Assembly (NCBI RefSeq): GCF_020509005.1
Contig: NC_063017.1
Location: 868,001-932,000, forward strand
Length of the DNA: 64,000 nucleotides
Source: Fulvia fulva
Lineage: Eukaryota > Ascomycota > Dothideomycetes > Mycosphaerellales > Mycosphaerellaceae
Direction: 5' to 3'
Shown here: positions 30,780-42,638 of the stretch, one piece after another
Layout: every line of letters starts with the position of its first letter
Position numbering within the stretch: position 1 is the first letter of the stretch
Notes under the pieces: generated by a model
Told to the model about the DNA's origin: nothing
Database searches by the model: none
What the model saw: the letters and a program-made list of their open reading frames with translations, nothing else
Made by a program: the position numbers and the translations under genes

Positions 30780-33700
30780 TTTGAAAAGCCTACTAATATT
30801 GACCTCTAGGCCGTCTACGCGGGCGTAGTATTCTTCGATTACTTAACGATTAAAGATAATATGTTAGATAGGTTCCTATAAGGTATCCTACTTAGGGCAA
30901 CCTTACTATTCGACTTTATACTTAATCGGCGGTAGTCCTTTAACGTCGTTAGGCTCTACGCGGATTCCCCGGATCTTACGGACGGTATAGTCGTTAGGAG
31001 ATAGGTTAACCGGCTCGTCGACTTCTACTTCATCGGGAGGACCTAGTATGTCTTAGTTTTAGTTTAGGAATAGGTCCTTAGCCGACGGCCGAAGGCGTAC
31101 GGGATAGAAGACGTCGTAGATCTTTATATTTATAGGAAGAGCTAGACGGTAGGCGTATAAACTAATACGCTCGGTGATCTTAAAAGGACCTAGGTTCTTC
31201 TAGCTTAGCTTCTTAGAGGGGCGGTCCGTCTTAATGTTCTTAGAGTTAAGGTAGACTATATCGCCTACTTAGTAGTCGGGAGCTAGCTAGCAACGACGAT
31301 TAGCTTGATCCTCGTAGATTGCTTATACGTATACTATCTCGTCGTAGACTTCTTTATAGATCTATAAGAGTATAGTAGCGAACTCGTCTACTACTTACTC
31401 GTTTACGTCTTTAGTAGGCGGGAGAGGCTCTTCTAGTTCTATACCTATACGAGGGTAGTAACCTCTCGTAGTATAGAAGCGAGAGTAGCTAGTAGTCTCC
31501 GAGTCCTAGTTACGAGTAGCGAACCCTACCGTAGGGATATACTAAGGCCAATCCTTCTAGTAGTAGTCGACGAAGTAACGAAGGACCTACTCGAGGATAG
31601 CGTTCGTAATTTCGGTCTAGCCGTCGGTCTATAGCTAAAAACTAGTCGAGAGGCTATACTTAATACCTAGGATAGTATATAGACGCTTCTAGAAGTACGA
31701 GATGAACTAGGAGCCTCTATTAGAGGTGATACTGTCCGGGAGGCCTTAAAAGCGCTAGACGAATTCGTAGAATAAGCGAGTAGTCTCCTTTACGGTTATA
31801 CTCTAGCACGGGATTATATACCGGTCCTTAGAGTAACGGTCTACGATTACTAGAAGGGCCTTTACCTTTACGCCGCTAAAGGTCTTACCGTAAGGAAGAT
31901 CGGTGATAAAGTCTATAGTAATATACTTCTACGGACAATTAGGAGCCGGGAGAGGGTATAAGAGACCGTAGGGGCGGTAGCGGTTAGCTTTAGCTCTTCG
32001 ATAAGTAGCGTAGTTTAGTACGTAGCGGCGGACGTCCTTCTAGGAATACGGCTACTAGTAATACCTAGCGAGGAGCTTATAGGTCTTAGCTACGCCTAGG
32101 TGACCCCTAGAGGCGGAGTCGTAGACGATTTAGAGAATCTTAGCTCGGATATTAGAGCCTTCGGGCTACGGTACGTAAAGCTTCTTATAGAAGTAGACGA
32201 CACCTTCCTAGAGCTCGTACTTAGATAGCGAGAAGCCCGGGAATGTCCTCGCGCTAGATTTAAGGGCCTAAACTAACTCTTAGGCGACTAGGTCGGTATC
32301 GTACGCTATTCGTACTCGTGCTATAATGCCTTTAGGTTGCTCCTTATTATTAAACCCCTTAAAGTCTAATTCGGATAAGCCTTCGGTCGTTACTAAGCCC
32401 TCTTTATTATCGTTCAAGTCCTTAGCATCCGAGGCGTATTCTTTAGGCTCGGGTTTATTATCACTCTCGTTAAGGTAGGTAGGAGCGAGTACGAGAGTAG
32501 TAAAGGAAGCGGCGAGCGTAGGCTAGCCGTTTAATAGGTACTCTCGAAGCTCGGAAGAGAGGTTGTGCTCTTTAATAACTTGTTACTCTACGATTTGCTA
32601 GCCCCCTCTTCGATCAACTAGAGAGTTACTAGGGCGGCGGGTAAGGGCGTCGGCTATCGAGTTGGCCTTACCGGGCGTGTACGAGATTATAAAGTTAAAC
32701 CGGGAGAGGAACTCGCTCTAGCGGGCCTAGCAACGATTAAGTAGCTTACTCTTTATAAAGTAGACGAGGTTCCTATAGTCGGAGCTTACTTAGACGGGTA
32801 TAGTAGAGCCTTCGAGCTCGGGGCGCTACTCTTTAAAAGCTTTAACGATAGCGAGAAGCTCCTTGTCGTAGATCTCGTAGTTATACTCCGTAGCGGTCAT
32901 CTTCTTAGAGAGAAAGGCGATAGGTAACTAGGGAGATTCAGGCGAGCGGCGTTATAGTAGGACACCGCCTACTACGCCGTCGGATACGTTAGTCTCTATA
33001 CGGGTCTCTAGTTCGAAATCGAAGTGCTATAGGAGCGGGTTCTTAACAAACTTCGCTTTAAGTAAGTCAAAGGCCTCCTAGTATTCGTCGGTCTAGGCAA
33101 ACTTCTTACCCTTACGCGTGAGCTTCGTTAAAGGGCGTACTACGCTCGAGAATACGTAGATAAAGCGGCGGTAGAAGTTAGTAACGCCTAGGAAACCCTA
33201 GACCTCCTTAACGTTCGTAGGAGTATCCTATTCGACGATAGCGTCGACCTTCTCTTAGTCTATCTTAATACCGTCTACGGTGATAATTAAACTAAGGAAC
33301 TTGACTTCGGTCTTCTTAAACTCGTACTTATTGATATCGAGCTATAAGCCGGCGTCTACGAGCTTCTAAAGGACCTTATAGACGTGCTCGCGGTGCTCCT
33401 CCTTAGTCTCGCTATAGACTAGGATGTCGTCGATATAGGTAGTGTAGAACTGATCGAGGAACTCCTAAAGGATGTCGTTAATAAAGTTCTAGAAGGTACT
33501 AGGCCCGCTATAAACGCCGAAGGGTATAACGAGCGACTCGAATAGCCCGTAGCGAGTACGGAAGGCTATAAGATACTCGTGTTCTTCTACTATTCGTAAC
33601 TTATTGAACGTAGCGATAACATCGAGCTTAGTAAAGTACTTGGCCTTAGAGAGGCGCTCGAGCGTCTCCTAAATCAACGGTATTAGGTAGCGGTTCTTCT

Positions 33701-35840
33701 TTATAATAGCGTTTAAGCCTCGGTAGTCTACGTAGAAGCGTAGGCTACCGCCGGGCTTCTTAACGAACATAACGGGACTACTAGCGCTAGAACGGCTCGC
33801 TTAAATAAACCCCTTCTTTAGGTTCTCTTCGAGGTATCTCTTAAGGACGATAAGCTCTTCTCGGGACATAGAATATAGCGGTCCGAACGGTGTCTCTACA
33901 CCTTCTTCTAGCTTAATCTTATAGTCGTAAGGGCGATAAGGAGGCAGCTCGTCTACGGCTTTAGTATCGAATACGTAGAGGATGTAGTATACCTAAGGAG
34001 GGACCTTCGTAGTAGGGTCGGTAGGTATACGCTTCTTATCGAGCTTCTCGAGGGCGATGTCGATATCGCGGAGAGAGGCGGCGAAGACTTAAGCTTTAGG
34101 CTACTCGGTAGTAGTAGTAAAGGTAGCGGCGTTTACCTAGAAGATCTTAGTATACTTAGGACCGCGCTAAGGCGGCGGAGAAGGCGGAGGTGCCGGAGGA
34201 GCTTCTAGAGGGAAGCTAATAGTAAGGGAAGTCTAGTCGATAATAGGTTAGTATCGTCTAAACTAGGGGAGGCCGAGGATAAACTTCTAATACGGTAGGG
34301 ACGTAAGGAAGCTAGTGATCGACATACGCTTACCTCCGAGAGTAATTAACGTATTTATAACATAAGTAATCTCACTAGTAGTAGTCTCCGTACCGTTAAA
34401 GAGTTCAAGGGTACGAGGGTACTTTAGTTCCTAGGGTTCGAGGTTAAGAGAGGTCGCGAGTTTATAGTCTATAAAAGACTCGCCTAGTACGCTATTATCT
34501 ATAAGAGTGAGGTTAGAAGAAGAGAGTTTCTTTAAGCCGATATTTACATTCGTAACGAACGGTTTATAAGCGTAGTTCTTACCCGTCTCGTCGTATAGGT
34601 CTAGCTATACTATATTGATCCTTAACTTCTTTCCTCTCTTCACTTTCGGTAAACGTTATTCTTAGTCTTTATCGCGTCGATAAGGAAGACCTAGGCTTTT
34701 TCCTACTTAGCGGGAGTAGTAGGAGTAGGCTCGATAGCGCCGATAGCGCCGCGAACCGGGTTACGGGCGTTACGGGTAGCGAGCTACGGATAGTTAACTA
34801 CGATATAGCTTAGACCGCCGTAGTAGGTATAGAGTCCGGCCTAGCGACGGCGAAGCTTCTCTTCGGGAGTAAGCTTACCGTTAACGAGGCCCTAGACTCG
34901 AGGGACGGCGGTACTAGCGCTAAGATCTATAGTATTACCTATAGAGACGGGAGGGAGAGCCGTAGGAGCGGCGGCGCCTAGTAGAGTAGCGAAGTAGCTT
35001 CCGGGACTACGAGGCTAACGACCTTAAGAACGGGAAGCGAGGAGAGAGGCGGTATATTTTATATTAGAGTCGAGGCGCTAGTAGGTCTCGATAAGCTTAC
35101 GGAAGCTTATAGTACCGACGTCCTTGTCCTCGAGGGCTCGAAGAAGCTCTACTAATAAGCCACGGCGGAGAGTGCTCTTCTAAGTCTCTTCGTTATAGCC
35201 GGTAAACCCGATGTCGCGGTTAAAGGCCGCGAGGTACTCGGCGAAGCTCTTGTTCTTCTAGAGAAGGTTATAGATAGCGTTCTAGGCGGCGGCTCTACGG
35301 TCTAGATCACTAAAGGTAGTACGGAGGTCCTATATTAAGGTAAGGACGTCCGGGTAGCCGATAGTCTACGTAGCGTTATCGATATAGTATTATACCTAAG
35401 CCGCGGCGTCTCCCCGAAGGAGGGAGAAGACGTACGTAACCTTGTCCTTCTCTTACGGAAAGTAGTCGGCATTAGCTAACAGCTTAATAGTAAGCTATGT
35501 CTTAAATGCCTCGAACTTACTCTTATTACTATCGAACTCGTCTAGGTCGTTAACCTTCTTAGAGAAGTACTAGCGGCGGTTATCGTCGGCGTACGGTACG
35601 AGGTTCTAGAAGGTGTTTATAATACCTTAAAGGTATGTTACTTAGTTGTTTACTTACTCGACCTACTAGGCGGTCTCGCGGAAAGAGGAGACGGTACGGT
35701 TAATAAGAGCGTAGGCGGTGTCGGGGTTAGCGTTTGCCTAGGTACTAAAGGTAGCGGCGTTTAAGAAGGGGATATTAGCCTACTTACTAAAGTAGAATAG
35801 AGTGTCTTAGTTGTCGATGTTAACACCTCTATCGGTAGTA
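30780..35840 (-). pseudogene. Gypsy-2 gag-pol with chromodomain-like C-terminus, RIPped
   Basis: Minus strand. Gag-like region at about 35800-34700. Reverse transcriptase recognised by [51 protein letters not shown] and intact YIDDILVYS (about 33780-33410). RNase H follows at about 33200-32650, then integrase at about 32250-31050. The C-terminus (about 31000-30790) reads like a chromodomain: KYKVE, a GCPK-DTL-EPI block and VIEEYYARV. Chromodomain integrases direct insertion toward particular chromatin marks. Several RIP stops. Confidence 0.75.
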
Positions 35841-35893
35841 TAGGCACCTATAAGGATGACTCGAGTAGTTAACGGGTTATTAGTCTTTCGTAA

Positions 35894-36412
35894 TGTTAGG
35901 GCGAGAGCCTAGCCTATAAGATATAAGAGTAAAAGCGAGAATATAGGTACGAAATGTAGATATAAAGGGTATAGTATAATTGCTATACAAAACGAAAGAC
36001 GAAGAAAGTAAGAGAGGCCTAGGGAAGGTTAGATACTTATACGCGACCCTCGCGAGTATATGTCCCCGTATTAATAGGGCTAACCCGTACGAAGCCGCGC
36101 TTAGTAGCTTTGCTCAAAACCTTATTCTAACCTACCCTACGTTCCGAGTCTTCTACGTGCTTCTTCTAGGGTCTAGCGTAGTCGCGGGTACTCGCGGGAG
36201 TACCGTAAGTCATATAGTTACGAGCCGAAGTGAATCTATTAAGGGTTAGTAGAGTAGTGAATTTGGAGGGCTAGGTCCCGTAGTAAATGTTACGGGGTAT
36301 ATAATTCTTAGCGCTTATATACTAAGCTAGGCTTTCACTTCTTAACGACTTCTAAGCACTCTAAGGCTCTTCTGTCCCCGCCTTCTATACACTCTATAGA
36401 GAGACTATAACA
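35894..36412 (-). repeat. Gypsy-2 LTR, right (5' LTR of the element)
   Basis: 519 bp, partner of 30124-30642, followed by TSD agaag. Transcription of the element would start in this LTR and run toward lower coordinates. Confidence 0.9.
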
Positions 36413-36779
36413 AGAAGAGAAGCCTATACTAATACCTTAGAAAGGTAGGCGAGCCTACTAGGAAGAGTTGCTCTTAGGACATCGCGTTGTCCTTACTAAC
36501 TAACTATTCTATCTAAGAGAGCCGTAGTATCTTAGAACACCCTCCCCTAAGAGAGCTATAGACAGTGTCTTAGAAACACGATCCTTACGACCGACTTTCC
36601 TCGCTTTCTAGTAGATAGCTATTCTCTCTACTATTAACCTCGCGTTTGGTTTACCTCCTATCGATCCGATCGCGTATAAACGAATACCTTTCTTCTATAG
36701 GTAGCTATCCTGTCCTATATATAAAAGTATAGAGGAAACTAGATATAGCACCCTTAGTAGGAGGAGAGTAGCACCTATC

Positions 36780-39700
36780 CTAACTAAGGACAACTAGAGG
36801 ACATAGTTCTTATTAATATAAGACTATCTTGAAGCTCAAGATATACTTCAGGTTATAGATAGAAGCCATCTAGTATCAAGCACACCTAGCTCCTTAATAC
36901 TATCTAAGTCATTAGATCCCTTACCTAGACTTAAAGAGTCAAGATATAGTCTAGTTAGGAGGAAAGCAAATATAAAGGCAAGATATAAGATCTTCATCTG
37001 CCTTTTACAAGATGACTAAGATGAGGTGTTAGAGATGAGACAAGCTAGAGAGATCTGGCTTAAGATGAGGGCAAAGTATAGCAAGGTTTATGCTATATAT
37101 ACAATGACAGTTATTCAAGAATTGATCAACTTTAGAATGATAGATGGCATAACTATCAGACAGGCCTAGGTCCACCTTAGCAATCTTGTAAGAAGGATTG
37201 CTGAAGTTGACCTAGTAGAGGCTCACTATAGAGAGCCTACAAGGAAGCTAAAGCATCTGCTTCAAGCCCTGCCTAAGGTGTATCTTGAGACCAAGAACAC
37301 TATCCTGGCCCAGCTAGGACCGTCATATAAAGATTGTCTACAACTGCTTGAGTCACATGAATCCAGGCTGGAAGTTGTATCTAAGGAAACAGTAATATTT
37401 ACAGGAAGAGGTTTCCAGGGCAAGATCACCTGCTATCTCTGTGATAGTGATCATGTGATCAAGGATTGCCTACACCTCTCTAGAGCCAAGCATACTGTCG
37501 GAAAGGACAAGCACAACAGAGGAAACACCTCTGTTGCAAAGAGACAATCATTACCACCAAGAAGGAGGTCCCCATCCCCAAGCCTGAGGGACATCCTAGT
37601 GGTGATGAAGGACCTTACAAGGGAGAGCCTATGCAACCCAGGAAGACTCATCAGACCCTAAGACACTATCAGAGGATGATGAAGTTGATGAGGTTGCCCA
37701 TTCAACTATAGAAGCCAAAAGCAAGTACCCCTCCTTAGAGTGGTTGCTTGACTCTTGTGCTTCATCCTATATGACTGACCAGGATTCACTTTTCAGGACC
37801 CTGAAACCTCTTCAGAAGAGGAAGTAGATCAAGTTTGGGGGGTGGCTACCTACATGCCACACATGAGGGGAGTACAGTGATGGGTAGTCCTTCTAGGAAG
37901 TAGATTGTCTTGAAGAATGTTTTGTTTGTTCCTGGCCTTAGAGTTAGCCTTGTTTCTTGGAATCAGTTCAGCCAATAGTTTGCTGTCTAACCACCCATTT
38001 TCACCCTCAAATCCCTTTCTAGAAAACCTGTTGTCTAGACAAAGCTGAGAGGGGGTGTTCCATTCATTCAAAGTGTTTCAGAGCAGCTTGAAGCTATGCC
38101 TCAAGCATATGCCTCTCTATAGGAGCATGACTTAGATCTGTCCAAGTTAGGTACACATTTTGAGTGTGAATTGGAACAGGCTATGACTGCCACTGAGTCC
38201 TAGGACCAGTAGGAGCTATGGCATAGAAGATGTGCACACCTTAGCAAGGGACTACTAAGAAACCTACATAGAGTCACTAATAAGAAAGATCCCATTTCTG
38301 TTCCTTCTAAACACTAGAACTGCAAGGTCTGCTCCCTTGCAAACATAAGGAAGTTCAAAGGACCTGCTACAGAGAGGAAAGGGGAGAGGCTGGCCCTCAT
38401 CTCTATTGACATCTGTGGGCCTTTTCAAGGTGCAGTCTCAAGACTTGGCTTCAAGTACTAGCTTAAGATTGTAGACAACTTCTTAAGGAAGAAGTGGGTA
38501 ATCCCTTTGAAGGCTAGGAGTGATGCTCCTACAGCTCTAAAGGAATGGAAGGTTCAGGTAGAGAACAGCTCAAGGTGTTTTCTATCTACAATCCGTAGTG
38601 ATAGTGCAAGGGAAATTCTTTCGTTACTAAAACAGTGGGAGAAGGAGTTTGGCATTCAGATAGACACAACTGATGCCTACAACTCACTTCAGAATGGACC
38701 TATAGAAAGGTCAATCCAAGCCTCTGAGAATACAGTAAGAGCTATACTTAAGGACTTAAATATGCTAGTTGAACTCTAGCTAGAGGCCCTTATTGCTTAA
38801 ACTGTGGTCAGAAACAGACTTCCAAATGGACCAATGATAGATAGTACTACTCTTTTACTAGAAGAAGCCTTCACTAGCTAGGTACCATCAGTTGACCATT
38901 TAAGAGTCTAGGGATGTAAAGTAGTGGTCTATATAGACCCGAGATCCTAACCTCAAGGCTTAAGAAGTAATAAGCTCATAAATAGGGGTAAAGAAGTTGT
39001 CTTTGTTGGCTATATAGAGAACACTACAAAGTAATAGCTCTTCTAGGAGCCTGATATAAAAGCCATCAAAACACAAGGGCAAGTTAACTAGTTTAAGAAT
39101 AAGAAGGGGGGTGATATAGATCTCGGCATCACCTTTATAAACTAGTCAAGTAGAGCCCTAAAGAGAAACCCCGTTAGAAGACCTCCTACTTAGGTCTCTA
39201 GTTCATCAATATAGCTATAGTAGCTCTAGGCAAAGCCTCTGTTTGTATAACTTTCCTAACCTCTAAAAGACATTAGAGAGTACTAGAAGAGTAGAGTAGA
39301 GGGGACTCTAAGAAAAGAAAAGGAAGAGGAACTTGTTTAGGAGGATCAACCTCAACAGCTACCTTAGCTTATAGGCAATAAGAGGTTAAGGGGGGATGAA
39401 GATAATAGCTCTACTAAGCATAAAGCCAAGTATTATAGGGCATTGATTGCTCAGATGTTTCATTTTGATCCAACTATAAGCTAGGTTGAGGAAATCCTAA
39501 ATAATATAGAGGGATATACATTTGCTACTATTAGGTAGGCTATAGCCTACTAGCAGGAAGTGCTAATCCTAAAGTCCTATAAGGAGGCAGTAGGAGACCC
39601 TAATTAGGAATATATATAGAAAGAGGCAATCTAGAAAGAACTTATTATCTTAGGAAGCAACAACACCTTAGATCTAGTTGTACTACTAAGGGGTGCAAAC

Positions 39701-41160
39701 CTAGTTACATCTAAGTGGGTTTTAATATAAAAAGAATGATTAGTCGAGCTAAAAAAAAGTTCAAGGTAAGACTAGTTATAAGAGGGTTTTTATAGAAATA
39801 TAGTGTTAACTTTAAAGAGACCTTTATACCTACTGTTAGGTATAATACCCTTAGGGTCTTTATGGCTATAGTATATAAGAGAGATCTTAAGATACACTAG
39901 GTAGATATAAACAATGCTTTCACCGAAAGTAGCCTTCTTAAAGACATCTACATAATCCCACCCCTAGGTGTTGAAATTCTACTAAATATAGTCTTCAAGG
40001 TCCTTAGAAGCCTATATAGACTAAAGCAAGTAGCTAGAGATTAGAATAAGCTCTATATTACTAAGCTAGAACAGATTAGATCTACCTAGTCCTAGGTAGA
40101 TCTATGCCTACTTATCTATAGAGGAAGAGACATTATAGTCCTTACCTATGTAGATGACATCCCTATTATAGCACTAAAGCTGTTAGATATTTCGTAATTT
40201 AAGGCTGAATTTAGAAGAGTGTTTAAGATCAAAGATCTTAGGGAACCTAAGAAGATCCTTAGAATAAGGATTATAAGAAACAGGTCCTAAGGTACTATAA
40301 AGCTTAATTAAGGACACTATATCTAAACTAACCTTACTAAGATAGGTATCTCTCTAGAGAAGGCCACACCTACACTCTTACCTATAGATAGCTATAATGA
40401 TCTAAGACCTTTAGCTACTATCGATAAGAGGTGTAATAAACAGGAGTACTAGAGTTGTAATAGTACCTAGATATAGCCAATAATAATGACAAGGCTAGAC
40501 CTTGCTTTCCCCCTTAGAAGAATCAGCTTATATATTGCTAAACCTTTAAAGCAATATCTTAGAGCTTTGAAGAAACTCTCTAGATATCTAAGATTATACC
40601 TAGACCTAGGCTTAATATATAGAAGAGGAGGAGATATTCTCTAGGGATACTTAGATTCTAATTATACTATAGACAAGGCAGATAGAGTCTCAATCCTTAG
40701 ACATATATAGTCCCTTTATAGATCACCTATGTCCTAAATAAGTAGGAAGTAGAAGTCTGTTACTACATTAATAATAGAGGCTGAGTTTATAGCTATAAAT
40801 ATAGTAGCTAAGTAGTCACAGTTTCTTGCTATAGTCCTTAGAGAGATAAGGTGTCCTGACCTAGTTAGAGAGTGTTTATTCTAACCTAGGATTAGGGCAA
40901 GTAGTACTGTTAATGAGCTAAGACCCGTAAAGCTTATAGGTGACAACTAAGTAGCTTTGACCTTTATTAAAGATACCTATGTCTATAATAGGTCAAAGTA
41001 TGTTAATATAGTATACTACTATATTAGGAATCTCTAGTAGTAAAGGAAGATTATAGTAGATTACTGCTATATAAAGGACATAGTTACTAATAGGCTGACT
41101 AAGCCCCTTAATAGCTAGCAGTTTCAAAACTTTATAAGGTAGCTCTAGCTTATATAAGGG
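36780..41160 (+). pseudogene. Copia-1 gag-pol, RIPped
   Basis: Gag C-terminus around 37150-37680, with zinc knuckle CYLCDSDHVIKDC near 37430-37470 (open for 127 residues from 37278). Protease WLLDSCASSYMTDQ near 37741-37782. Integrase with CKVC near 38320, ISIDICGPF near 38398 and YNSLQNGPIERSIQ near 38678-38720 (an open 90-residue piece at 38507-38779). Reverse transcriptase from about 39840, with a Copia-type V-DDIPI near 40150. RNase H near 40640-40830. The region after 39 kb has frequent TAG/TAA. Same domain order as the intact Copia-3 polyprotein. Gag start not assignable. Confidence 0.8.
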
Positions 41161-41191
41161 ATTGTTTAAGACCTTCTGACCTAAGTAGGAG

Positions 41192-41410
41192 TATTAAGAA
41201 TATATAGGTTATAGGGTCAATATTAGGTGCTTAAAGGGATTAGTAATTAGGGCTTACTAGTCAAGTCCTAAGTATAGCTGTCCCTCCTAAAACACCTATA
41301 CTATTAACTAGCGATACTATATATAGATATACGCTATCCTATTAGGTCCTTCTTCGTCTTTCGTATAATCCGCCGTCTTCTACTACTACGTAACTCGAGC
41401 CTATTTATTA
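41192..41410 (+). repeat. Copia-1 3' LTR
   Basis: Same sequence as 29704-29925 apart from RIP-type changes and small indels. It is preceded by the purine-rich tgacctaagtaggag, a probable polypurine tract, and followed by TSD gtctc. Confidence 0.85.
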
Positions 41411-42404
41411 GTCTCTTATATAAGCTTAAACTAGGCGCTTATAACTTCTAGATCTTCCTAGAGTATTCTCTAACGGTCCTTCGCTCGGTAGAGCGCGAAA
41501 CAAATCTCTCTACCTAGTTCTTACCTACCGGATCCGCGTCGCGTTTACTAAGTAGCTTATCCGCTATATCTACTACCTCGCTAAGGGTAGGCGTAAATCC
41601 TCGCGAATCGAGGTCGAGGATATATCGAAGAATTATCTGTTCTTTAGTTAACGTAAGTTTATACTCGATAGGGCGAGTATCGACGCGAGGAGTGATTCCG
41701 TAGTACCGGCTAGTTAGCATCGAATAAGATACGTAATATACTATAGCTACGCGTAGGAGACTCGGAAATTAGGCCTAACGATAGGTAGAGAGGGCAAGAG
41801 CAATTCCGCCTTATTTATTAGACGATTATATATTATATTATTAAGACATAGTACGATAATTAAGAAGTTAGTCGTACTAAGACAAAATTTCTAGCTTACT
41901 AGTGTTCCTAACTTACTAGTACTTTACGTTCACGTGCTTTACTACCGAGCGGGCTATACTACCGAGCGGGCTATACTACCGAGTGGGCTATACTACCGAG
42001 CGGGCTATACTACCGAGCGGGCTACTTTTACTAAGAACTATACTACTTCTACTTTAATTACGACGATATCTTACTACGACGATATCCTATAGAATCGTTA
42101 CTAGGAGGACAATTCCTCTTTAGATTCTTCGCTATCTAGCGAGTCTACTTAATAGGTACGTACGTTATACCCCGACTCGCTATATTGCTTATAGCGTTAT
42201 AGCCTTAGTACTAGCCGAACACTATCTAGCGACTCTCTACTTACTTCCTACCTCCTAGTATCCTCTAGAGGTATTAATTACGACGTCTTATCGAAGGTTA
42301 GAGACCCTCTAGACTAAATATACTTACGCTTTCGTACTTTCCGCTATATAAGGGCCTCGTTAGACTTACGTAGCTTACTAATCTCGCTTTGTATAAGAGC
42401 TATC

Positions 42405-42638
42405 TATTGAGAACATATAGGCCGTAGGACAAGCATATAGGTGTAGGTATGTGATATGACTAGATCACGTAACTAGGGTTTGCTAGCCTATAGGCTAGCA
42501 AACATCCGGACACCTAGTATCTACCTATACTAATACTAGCAATACTATATATAGATATACGCTATCCTATTAGGTCCTTCTTCGTCTTTTGTATAATCCG
42601 CCGTCTTCTACTACTACGTAACTCGTACCTGTTTAATA
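42405..42638 (+). repeat. Copia-2 5' LTR
   Basis: 234 bp. It starts tattgagaac, while the 3' LTR starts tgttaagaac; the ancestral start is therefore tgttgagaac, mutated at different bases in the two LTRs by RIP. Same family as the solo LTR at 6124-6357. Confidence 0.9.

Larger units (their letters stand above)
30124..36412 (-). mobile_element. Gypsy-2: RIPped Ty3/Gypsy chromovirus
   Basis: A 6289-bp element with 519-bp LTRs and TSD agaag (30119-30123, 36413-36417), inserted in the Copia-1 leader on the minus strand. A G-rich polypurine tract lies just inside the left LTR (30646-30652 on plus as ccccccc). CpG-rich but CA/TG-poor, so RIPped, though less disrupted than Gypsy-1; several motifs are intact. 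Gag-pol is listed separately. Confidence 0.9.
29704..41410 (+). mobile_element. Copia-1: RIPped Ty1/Copia retrotransposon, split by Gypsy-2
   Basis: LTRs at 29704-29925 and 41192-41410; 5-bp TSD gtctc at 29699-29703 and 41411-41415. Without Gypsy-2 (one TSD removed) the element is about 5.4 kb. The primer-binding site directly after the 5' LTR (29926-29939) is a degraded form of the initiator-tRNA anticodon complement seen intact in Copia-3. It is the same family as Copia-2: leader sequences match on both sides of the Gypsy-2 insertion. RIP intensity is uneven, light at about 36.9-38.8 kb and heavy beyond 39 kb. Confidence 0.9.
28387..41929 (-). mobile_element. Fot1B: second Fot1/pogo family, RIPped, split by Copia-1
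   Basis: Terminal inverted repeats (acgtaaagtactagtaag at 28387 and its complement ending at 41929) extend about 60 bp and include ttagtcgtactaagacaaaatt. Removing Copia-1 (29704-41410 plus one TSD) leaves about 1831 bp, normal for Fot1. The transposase is on the minus strand. The N-terminus at about 41720-41514 is open for 68 residues (LTLTKEQIILRYILDLDSRGFTPTLSEV). The catalytic part is at about 29660-29050: NFDKTGFLIGVISS, PPFIIYKGRVYI, LLILDSYKSS, PLNVVCFAPLKLKY. RIP stops are present. TA is seen at 28385-28386; on the right the expected TA reads TC. Confidence 0.8.
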
